Shown: piece by piece, positions 22,348 through 27,959 of the stretch
How the letters are laid out: each line of letters begins with the position of its first letter
Position numbering within the stretch: position 1 is the first letter of the stretch
Assembly: GCA_025981625.1 (NCBI GenBank)
Contig: JAICXF010000022.1
Span: forward strand, 1 to 27,959
Length of the DNA stretch: 27,959 nt
Reading direction: 5' to 3'
Source of the DNA: Sphingomonas sp.
GTDB lineage: Bacteria; Pseudomonadota; Alphaproteobacteria; Sphingomonadales; Sphingomonadaceae
Notes under the pieces: model-generated
The model's database searches: none
What the model saw: the letters and a program-made list of their open reading frames with translations, nothing else
Told to the model about the DNA's origin: nothing
Made by a program: the position numbers and the translations under genes

Positions 22348-23346
22348 TCAGCCGCCATGCCTCCGCAGCCACAGGGCGAACAGGTCGGGCCAGCGCGATC
22401 CGGGATTGTCGCGCGGAAGGTGGAGGCCGAAGCCGTGCCCGCCCTCGGCGATCAGATGCGCCTCGACCGAGGCTTTCGCGGCGCGGGCCGCGGCGATCCA
22501 CGCGAGGCTGTTGTCGATCGGCACCAGCCCGTCGTCGAACGCGTGAACGACGAAACTCGGCGGCGTCGCCGAGGTCACGTGAAGCTCCGGCGAGCGCGCG
22601 CGGATCAGCGCCGCCGGGGCGTTGGGCCCGAGAAGGGCGTCGCGGGACCCTGCATGGGTGAACGGCTGGAATGTCGCCACCGGGTAAATCAGGCCGGCAA
22701 AGGCAGGTCTGGCTGACAGCCTGTCTGCTGCATCGACGGGCGTGTAGGTTGGCTGATCGTAAGACACCGACAGGTCGGCCGCGAGGTGACCGCCGGCGGA
22801 AAAGCCGAGCACGCCCAGCCGCTTGGGATCGATCTTGAAGTTCGCCGCCCCCGCACGGATCAGTCGCATCGCCCGCTGTGCATCGGCGAGCGGCACGAGC
22901 GGCCGGTTGGCCCAGCCCTCGCCGGGCAAGCGGTAGCTCAGCACGAACACGGTCGTGCGATCGGCATTGAACCGCTCCGCCGGGTGCAGCCCCTCGTTCT
23001 GAATGGCGAGGAATCCGTATCCGCCGCCCGGGATTGCAAGGATCGCCGAGCCGTCGGTCAACGCCGGCCGGAACACGCTCACTTCGGGCGTCGCAATGCC
23101 CTTGACCCACAGCTGGGGATAATTGGGGTCCGGATACATTTGCCATTCTGGCCGTGGCAGCGGGCGCGGCGCTCCCGGCGGCGTTCCCGGCCACAGCGGA
23201 AAACGCTCCTTGGCAGGCCATAACGGAGTGCCAGGCTGGGAAGCGACCAGCGCCGGGTCCTTGTAGTCCTGCGCATCCGCCCCGGACGCCGCGAGCACGG
23301 CAGCGGCGCCGCAGAGGAAGGTCCGTCGTTCGATGTCCGCGCTCAT
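22348..23346 (-). CDS. Exported alpha/beta-hydrolase (esterase-like)
   Basis: A 332-residue hydrolase with a Tat-type signal (ERRTFLCGAAAVLAASGADA). The oxyanion block is AIPGGGYGFLA, the nucleophile Ser183 lies in GFSAGGHLAAD, the acid is Asp271 or Asp272 (HAFDDGLVP) and the base His304 (EGGHGFGL). The GGGY plus GFSAGGH layout suits BD-FAE/pectin-acetylesterase or xylan-esterase-like enzymes that deacetylate carbohydrates, but substrate is not proven. ATG 23346 overlaps the stop of the amidohydrolase gene (ATGA); the longer frame to 23745 is inside that gene and rejected. The pair is therefore coupled. The intact triad suggests an active periplasmic enzyme. Confidence 0.9.
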   Translation of the reverse strand: MSADIERRTFLCGAAAVLAASGADAQDYKDPALVASQPGTPLWPAKERFPLWPGTPPGAPRPLPRPEWQMYPDPNYPQLWVKGIATPEVSVFRPALTDGSAILAIPGGGYGFLAIQNEGLHPAERFNADRTTVFVLSYRLPGEGWANRPLVPLADAQRAMRLIRAGAANFKIDPKRLGVLGFSAGGHLAADLSVSYDQPTYTPVDAADRLSARPAFAGLIYPVATFQPFTHAGSRDALLGPNAPAALIRARSPELHVTSATPPSFVVHAFDDGLVPIDNSLAWIAAARAAKASVEAHLIAEGGHGFGLHLPRDNPGSRWPDLFALWLRRHGG

Positions 23347-24599
23347 CGTCCCCTCACGACCTCGCCGCCCTTCATCACGAAATTCACATGCTCGACGACC
23401 GATACGTCCTTCGTCGGATCGCCCGGCATGGCGACGAGATCGGCCAACAGGCCGGGCTTGACCTCGCCGCGGTCCGGCAGGTGCAGGATACGGGCATTCC
23501 GCGAAGTGGCCGAAATCATCACCTCGGCGGGCGACATGCCGGCGCGATGCATCGCCTCCATCTCCAGCCAGTTCTGGCCGTGCGCAAACACGCCGACGTC
23601 GCCGCCCATGCAGATCTGGACACCGGCTTTCATCGCCATCTGCAGCGCTCGGCGATCCTGCTGGACGGCTTCGGGCGCGGGCTCCTTGCCGTCCCAGCCG
23701 CTGAAATAGCGGGCATAGGCTTCCGACGCGCCGAGCGTCGGGCAATAGCCGGTGCCGCGATCGTGCATCAGCTTGAATATCTCGGGCGTGCCGCCATAGC
23801 CGTGCTCGATCGTGTCGACCCCGGCCAAGACGGCCCGGCGCATGCCCTCGGCAGTGGTGGCGTGGGCGGCGGCGATCCGCCCCGCATCATGCGCAACGGC
23901 CACGCCCGCGGCCATTTCGGCTTCGGTCATCGTCGGCCGGCTCGGTTCGCCGGGCCCGTAGCGATAGTCGGCGTACATCTTGATGACGTCGGCGCCGGCG
24001 GCGATCTGCCTGCGTGCCGCCTTCGTCATTTCCTCGGGACCGCTGATTTCCTCCGCGCCCTGCGGGATGGCGAGGCCCGGCTCATACCCCTTCGGACCAT
24101 AAGCGCCGAGCGCGACATTGGCCTTGGTCGCGACCAGCATGCGCGGGCCCGGGATGATGCCCTGGTTGATCGCCTGCTTGATGCCGACGTCGGCATAGCC
24201 GGCGCCTTCCGTGCCGAGGTCGCGTTCGGTGGTGAAGCCGGCATCGAGCGTCTTGCGCACATTCACGACCGCTCGAGCGGTCCGCAGCGCGAGCGGCTCG
24301 TGCAGCACCTGATCGTCCCACTTCGTCTCGTTGTACGGGTGGAGGAAGATGTGGCTGTGACCCTCGATCAGGCCGGGGATGAGGGTCTCGCCAGGGAGGT
24401 CGACCACCTTCGCTCCGACGGGTGCGGTCAGGTTCGGTCCGACGGCGGCGATCTTGTCGCCTTCGACGAGCACCGACCAGCCGTCGTGCGGCTGCGGGTT
24501 CACCCCGTCGAACACGCGGGCGGGGCGGAGGAGGAGGGTGTCTGCGATCGCCGGCATGGCGAGCGACACAACGAACAGGAACAGGGTCAGGCGGCGCAT
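23343..24599 (-). CDS. Exported metal-dependent amidohydrolase
   Basis: A 418-residue amidohydrolase-superfamily enzyme. A Sec signal peptide (MRRLTLFLFVVSLAMPAIA) precedes the mature part. Metal ligands: His81 and His83 (EGHSHIF), Lys207 (VIKMYAD), His246 (AAHATT), His266 (TIEHGYG) and Asp334 (GGDVGV). The lysine points to a binuclear centre with a carbamylated Lys. The family (imidazolonepropionase-like, Xaa-Pro-dipeptidase-like) often cleaves dipeptide-like or cyclic amide bonds. The 3' end GGEVVRGR overlaps the esterase start. The upstream gene is divergent (24763). Substrate unknown. Confidence 0.92.
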   Translation of the reverse strand: MRRLTLFLFVVSLAMPAIADTLLLRPARVFDGVNPQPHDGWSVLVEGDKIAAVGPNLTAPVGAKVVDLPGETLIPGLIEGHSHIFLHPYNETKWDDQVLHEPLALRTARAVVNVRKTLDAGFTTERDLGTEGAGYADVGIKQAINQGIIPGPRMLVATKANVALGAYGPKGYEPGLAIPQGAEEISGPEEMTKAARRQIAAGADVIKMYADYRYGPGEPSRPTMTEAEMAAGVAVAHDAGRIAAAHATTAEGMRRAVLAGVDTIEHGYGGTPEIFKLMHDRGTGYCPTLGASEAYARYFSGWDGKEPAPEAVQQDRRALQMAMKAGVQICMGGDVGVFAHGQNWLEMEAMHRAGMSPAEVMISATSRNARILHLPDRGEVKPGLLADLVAMPGDPTKDVSVVEHVNFVMKGGEVVRGR

Positions 24600-24762
24600 G
24601 GCGCGCAGCCTATGCTGAAATGGGGCCTTCCGCCAAGCGGGCGAGCTTTGGCAGGTTTGCCGGCTTGGGCGCCCAGCGCGGACGTGAGTAATGATCCAAA
24701 TTCATTGGCGGCGGGGCGTCGATTGTGTCAGTCGCAAACCGCTCATCGGCAGGAGTATCGAT

Positions 24763-25653
24763 ATGCAGATCGCCAGAAGCGCGGGTCGAGCATTCGCCTT
24801 CGCCTCGCTATTCTTCGTAGCGCCGCTTCATTCCCAAACGGCACCGCAATGGAGCGCCGTCGACCAGGCGCTCGGACGCGCCGGCACCACTCAACCGGAT
24901 GGTGTCCGGCGCTACGGCTTCCCGCGCTCGGACCTCCACGTCCAGCTGGACGGGGTCGCGATCAAGCCGGCATTGGCGCTCGGCTCATGGGTCGCGTTCC
25001 AGCCGATGGGGACCAACGCGATGGTCATGGGCGATCTCGTGCTCACGCCGGAGGAGGTAAATCCGGTCATGAGCGAGCTGCTCAAGGGCGGCATCCGGGT
25101 GACCGCCGTCCACAATCACCTGCTGCGCTCGACGCCGCAGACCATCTACATGCACGTGATGGGCCGCGGGGATCCGGCGCATCTTGCGGCCTCGCTTCAC
25201 GCGGCGCTGGCGCTTTCGAGGACGCCGCTTCAGCCGGCAGCCGCCGCAGCGCCGGCAGCGCTGGACCTCGATACCGCCGCGATCGACCGAATCATCGGCG
25301 GGCGGGGAAAAGCCAACGGCGGCGTCTATCAGTTCACCATTCCCCGCGCGGAGAAGATCGTCGAGGACGGAATGGCCGAGGGCGCTTCGATGGGCACTGG
25401 CACCGGCATCAACTTCCAGCCGCTCGGTGGGGGAAGGGCCGCGGCGACGGGGGACTTCGTGCTTCTCGACAGCGAGGTCGACCCGGTGATGCGCGCGCTC
25501 CGCTCCAACGGCATCGAGATCACGGCATTGCACAGCCACATGCTGGGGGAGCAGCCGACGATCTATTTCATGCACTTCTGGGGCGTTGGACCGGCGTCGC
25601 AGCTGGCGACCGGATTAAGGGCGGCGCTCGATCGGACGAACGTGCAGAGGTGA
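24763..25653 (+). CDS. DUF1259 (LppY/LpqO-like) exported protein
   Basis: A 296-residue protein. ATG 24763, with AGGAG about 9 nt upstream, gives a signal peptide (MQIARSAGRAFAFASLFFVAPLHS). The in-frame ORF extends to 24691 without support. The mature protein is two similar halves. Half one has SWVAFQPMGTNAMVMGDLVL, then EVNPVMSELL, TAVHNHLL and TIYMHVMGRGD. Half two has GINFQPLGGGRAAATGDFVL, then EVDPVMRALR, TALHSHML and TIYFMHFWG. This duplicated layout is DUF1259, known from mycobacterial LppY/LpqO; function is unknown. The repeated HNH/HSH motifs could hold a metal. Not in an obvious operon. Confidence 0.88.
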   Translation: MQIARSAGRAFAFASLFFVAPLHSQTAPQWSAVDQALGRAGTTQPDGVRRYGFPRSDLHVQLDGVAIKPALALGSWVAFQPMGTNAMVMGDLVLTPEEVNPVMSELLKGGIRVTAVHNHLLRSTPQTIYMHVMGRGDPAHLAASLHAALALSRTPLQPAAAAAPAALDLDTAAIDRIIGGRGKANGGVYQFTIPRAEKIVEDGMAEGASMGTGTGINFQPLGGGRAAATGDFVLLDSEVDPVMRALRSNGIEITALHSHMLGEQPTIYFMHFWGVGPASQLATGLRAALDRTNVQR

Positions 25654-25711
25654 CTTTTGAGCGGCCGGACGATGATCGTCGACGGAACACCGATCAGAAT
25701 TGCACTGCAAA

Positions 25712-25909
25712 TCACGCACCGGGACTGTCGCGAACCAGCGACTCAACGTCCGTGATTTCCTCCCCGGTGTCGACGTTCGTCAAAGTGACGGCGCGAAATC
25801 CCATGGCGCGCAGCTCGCGAACCTTATTGTAGGCTTCGAGGCCGGTCAGCGGGCTGTCCAATCCCATCGACATGTCAGATTCAGGAACGTGAACCGTGTA
25901 GCGCGCCAT
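25712..25909 (-). CDS. Small hypothetical protein
   Basis: A 65-residue protein from ATG 25909: MARYTVHVPESDMSMGLDS, then a helix LEAYNKVRELRAMGFRAVTLTNVDTGEEITDVESLV. It looks like a compact beta-alpha-beta fold, with strand VTLTNVDTGEEI near the end. No family recognised. The frame continues to 25972 without a good start; ATG 25909 has only a weak purine run upstream. Codon use is normal for the window. Confidence 0.6.
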   Translation of the reverse strand: MARYTVHVPESDMSMGLDSPLTGLEAYNKVRELRAMGFRAVTLTNVDTGEEITDVESLVRDSPGA

Positions 25910-26032
25910 GCTGCGTCCATGCCTCGCATCGCGATACAGGACTTGTGCGAGGGATGGGAAGCGGCAAGGCAACTTACGGTCGCATCGCCGATGCCCGCAA
26001 TGGCGGGAACGTTAGCAGCAGAGGCGTGACGC

Positions 26033-26779
26033 CTACTTGGGCTGGCCCCCTATTCCGCTGTTGCCGCTCAAAATTCTGAGTGCCTGATCGCGTGGCGTGT
26101 CGATCGGCAGGCAAACGGCGTGCGGCAGGGCGTAGCCCTCGAGCATCGCTTTTGGAGTGAAGTCTCCCAGACCGAGGTCTTTGGCACGCTGAAATGCGAT
26201 CTTTGCTCCGACGCTCGTCTCCCAAAGCTCCAGGCGCGCCGCTTGCAGGGCGGAGGTGAAGTGCACTCTTCCGGCCGACCCAAGCGGTCCGCTCCAGCTC
26301 TCCAGGCCCCTTAGCTGTGCCCAGGCGTCTTGCTCCCGCTCTTCGGCCGCCAAAAATTGCTTCGTCGCAACGTAGACAGCCCCGAGCCGGCTTTGTTCGT
26401 CCGCGCTGAACAGGCTCGCCCGGCCGCTTGCGGTCGCCGCCTGCCAACGCTCGTCTGAATTGAACCAGATTGCCGGTTGTCCGATCCACTTGGGGCGAGG
26501 CGATAGCGGGCCGTCGCCGGCATCGGACAAGACTGACCCAATCTCATCGAGCCTCCGCTCGATGCAATTTTGGGTCATCATTCGAGCTTTCATGTAGGAG
26601 AGGTTCAGCTTGATCTCGGCATGAATTGCCTGCCGCGCCTCGCGCTCGCTCGCACGGTCGTGAACCACAGAGGCGACCTGCCCGAGCCCCAGCGCAATCA
26701 ATACGCCGAGCACAATGATGCCCACCTCGCCGGCAAATTCGCGCCAGCCGTGCAGCGGCTTGGGCAAATGGACATGCAT
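26033..26779 (-). CDS. Membrane-anchored hypothetical protein
   Basis: A 248-residue protein. N-terminal HLPKPLHGWREFAGEVGIIVLGVLIALGLGQVASVVHDR has one membrane segment (about residues 17-38), preceded by a short cytoplasmic stretch. The remainder is a soluble, largely alpha-helical part with charged heptads (residues 39-75 and 120-200). The opening resembles sphingomonad proteins with HW/GWREFxxEV-GIIVxGVLIALG, which are not understood. The stop is in the 3' area facing the small ORF at 25909. The start ATG 26779 follows the dispersed motif at 26824-26848 on the other strand. No enzymatic motif seen. Confidence 0.75.
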   Translation of the reverse strand: MHVHLPKPLHGWREFAGEVGIIVLGVLIALGLGQVASVVHDRASEREARQAIHAEIKLNLSYMKARMMTQNCIERRLDEIGSVLSDAGDGPLSPRPKWIGQPAIWFNSDERWQAATASGRASLFSADEQSRLGAVYVATKQFLAAEEREQDAWAQLRGLESWSGPLGSAGRVHFTSALQAARLELWETSVGAKIAFQRAKDLGLGDFTPKAMLEGYALPHAVCLPIDTPRDQALRILSGNSGIGGQPK

Positions 26780-26823
26780 GCGGACGGCCTCCGGCGGTTA
26801 CGGGAACGTAACAGAAGAGGGAA

Positions 26824-26848
26824 TGTCCGCAATGGGTCGAAGAAGGAC
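26824..26848 (+). repeat. Copy of a short dispersed intergenic motif
   Basis: TGTCCGCAATGGGTCGAAGA followed by AGGACA; the TGTCC and GGACA ends are inverted. The core matches the sequence at 851-870 (minus strand). It lies upstream of the membrane protein gene (26033-26779) and between it and the terminator at 26857. Confidence 0.55.
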
Positions 26849-26856
26849 ACAGGAAA

Positions 26857-26889
26857 GGGCGGCCCGAGCTCCGAGCCGCCCTGCTTTTT
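26857..26889. terminator. Hairpin terminator after rpsI, probably bidirectional
   Basis: Stem GGGCGGC (26857-26863) / GCCGCCC (26875-26881). On the plus strand it is followed by TGCTTTTTC; on the minus strand by TTTCC, a weaker tract. It is 63 nt beyond the rpsI stop and should end the rplM-rpsI transcript. The plus-strand T-run would also stop transcription coming from the left, although no plus-strand gene ends there. Confidence 0.7.
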
Positions 26890-26943
26890 CTCGTCGAAGT
26901 CCGGCCGGCGCTCGCCGTCTCTCTTGTGCTCGGCGGCTTGGCT

Positions 26944-27576
26944 CTAGCGCTTGCTGAACTGGAACGAACGCCGCGCCTTGGCCCGACCGTACTTCTTGCG
27001 CTCGACCACGCGGGGGTCGCGGGTGAGGAAGCCTTCGCGCTTGACGGTCGTGCGCAGCGCCGGCTCGTAGCGAGTCAGCGCCGTCGAAATGCCGTGGCGG
27101 ACGGCGCCTGCCTGGCCCGACAGTCCGCCGCCGATCACCGTCGCCTCGACGTCATACTGACCCCGGCGGTCGGTGACATCGAACACCTGGTTGATGATCA
27201 GGCGCAAGGTCGGGCGGGCGAAATAGACTTCCTGCTCACGGCCGTTGATGACGATCTTGCCGGTGCCGGGCTTCAGCCACACGCGAGCGACGGCGTCCTT
27301 CCGGCGGCCGGTCGCATAAGCGCGGCCGTGCTTGTCGAGCTGCTGCTCGCGGAGCACCGCCGCGATCTGCGGACCCTGGGTCGACACGCCGTGATCGGTC
27401 ACGGCATCGTCCCTGCCGCGACGGCCCTCCCGGGCGGGCGAGGGCGAGGGCGAGGCGGGCGCGAGCGCTTCGGCGGGAGCCTCGGCAGCGGCACTCTCGG
27501 GCTCCGCAACGGGCGGAACTTCCGGCTTCGGGTTGGTCAGCTCGCCCAGATCGGAAAGGGATTTTTTGTCGGCCAT
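26944..27576 (-). CDS. rpsI: 30S ribosomal protein S9 with long N-terminal extension
   Basis: S9 is a small-subunit protein whose C-terminal tail reaches the P-site tRNA. The core starts near residue 84 ([29 protein letters not shown]) and ends with the conserved RRSFQFSKR, including the KR that contacts tRNA. Ahead of it is an extension of about 80 residues that is acidic, Ala/Pro/Glu-rich and probably disordered. The part [17 protein letters not shown] comes from a tandem GGGCGA hexamer (about 27430-27456). The start ATG 27576 overlaps the rplM stop (TAATG). Total 210 aa compared with about 130 in E. coli. Alphaproteobacterial S9 is often longer, but this is a large extension. Confidence 0.95.
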   Translation of the reverse strand: MADKKSLSDLGELTNPKPEVPPVAEPESAAAEAPAEALAPASPSPSPAREGRRGRDDAVTDHGVSTQGPQIAAVLREQQLDKHGRAYATGRRKDAVARVWLKPGTGKIVINGREQEVYFARPTLRLIINQVFDVTDRRGQYDVEATVIGGGLSGQAGAVRHGISTALTRYEPALRTTVKREGFLTRDPRVVERKKYGRAKARRSFQFSKR

Positions 27577-27959
27577 TATGCGCCCACCTTGTTCTTGCGG
27601 TTCATCGAGCCGACGTCGAGCGGCTGAGGGTCCTGGCCGGCATGCGGATGCTCGGTCCCGTTATAGAGATGCAGCGCGCGCATCTGGTCGCGCCCGAGCG
27701 GCCCGCGCGGGATCATGCGCTCGACCGCCTTCTCCAGAACGCGCTCGGGGAAGCGGCCCTCGAGCACCTTGCCGGCGGTGATCTCCTTGAGCCCGCCCGC
27801 ATAGCCGGTGTGCTTGTAATAGATTTTCTTCTCGAGCTTGCGGCCGGTGAAGCGGACCTTGTCGGCATTGACGATCACGACATGGTCGCCGCAGTCGACG
27901 TGCGGCGTGAAGCTCGGCTTGTGCTTGCCGCGCAGGATATTGGCGACGATCGTCGCCAG
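27576..27959 (-). CDS. rplM: 50S ribosomal protein L13 (5' end outside window)
   Basis: Most of L13, open across the right edge; about 127 residues are visible and the N-terminal part (roughly 25-30 residues) is missing. The visible start is [41 protein letters not shown], then [51 protein letters not shown], all standard L13. L13 binds early in large-subunit assembly. It overlaps rpsI by one base, the usual conserved rplM-rpsI operon. The terminal residues NRKNKVGA are normal. Confidence 0.96.
   Translation of the reverse strand: MATIVANILRGKHKPSFTPHVDCGDHVVIVNADKVRFTGRKLEKKIYYKHTGYAGGLKEITAGKVLEGRFPERVLEKAVERMIPRGPLGRDQMRALHLYNGTEHPHAGQDPQPLDVGSMNRKNKVGA

Noticed and set aside
23154..25832. 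892-codon plus-strand ORF
   Set aside because: It runs antisense through the amidohydrolase gene and then in another frame through the DUF1259 gene; no family character and both true genes explain the region.

Overview
The window is high-GC, gene-dense chromosomal DNA, most likely from an alphaproteobacterium of the order Sphingomonadales (Sphingomonas/Sphingomicrobium-like). The pointers are an aerobic HemF, an ABC-permease/M1-peptidase fusion, DUF3147 and DUF1259 proteins, a ribosomal protein S9 with a long acidic, Ala/Pro-rich N-terminal extension, many GTG/TTG starts, and several palindromic intergenic repeats that I remember from sphingomonad genomes. This is inference from protein character; no search was run. 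I see no prophage, transposase, CRISPR array, plasmid function or recognisable biosynthetic cluster. The region looks like core genome with some accessory genes.

Layout, left to right. 1-2880 (+): the 3' end of argD, two small unrecognised proteins, the redox chaperone Hsp33 (hslO) and a DUF3617-like exported protein. 2877-3121 has no protein gene. It holds a CtrA-like motif cluster, three hairpins in a row ending in a clear intrinsic terminator (a small-RNA candidate) and a palindromic repeat cluster. 3140-4894 (+): DUF3147, queC and queE (7-deazaguanine/queuosine precursor synthesis). A second palindromic repeat sits in the queC-queE junction and forms the end of one protein and the start of the other. 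4891-6356 (-): two small related lipoproteins and lipB. 6418-7227 (+): an integral membrane protein. 7197-8625 (-): hemF followed by a GNAT acetyltransferase gene that carries an apparent frameshift.

8786-9253 (+) is an EF-hand protein. 9247-10270 (-) holds a small XRE regulator translationally coupled to a PII protein gene, then a hotdog thioesterase. 10363-14846 (-) is a two-gene ABC system whose permease is fused to a periplasmic M1 metallopeptidase. 14944-15777 (-) is methionine aminopeptidase, divergent from a CinA/MoaB-like gene at 15949-16710. The intergenic space between those two is an inverted repeat. A tRNA-Gly (anticodon CCC) lies at 16783-16856 (-), followed by a YciI-like protein.

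17315-20394 (+) is a marR-emrA-emrB efflux operon with a palindrome at its promoter, followed by an aldo/keto reductase. 21422-22305 (-) is a PadR regulator overlapping a membrane protein gene, with a strong inverted-repeat operator just upstream. 22348-24599 (-) is a coupled pair of exported hydrolases (amidohydrolase, then alpha/beta-hydrolase). 24763-25653 (+) is a DUF1259 protein. 25712-26779 (-) holds two hypothetical proteins. The window ends in the rplM-rpsI ribosomal operon (-), with rplM cut by the edge.

The most useful items for follow-up are the small-RNA candidate at about 2912-3005, the repeat-built queC/queE junction, the PII-XRE coupling, the ABC-permease/M1 fusion and the frameshifted GNAT gene. 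Nothing here clearly amounts to a wholly new system. No stretch without a gene exceeds 300 bases.
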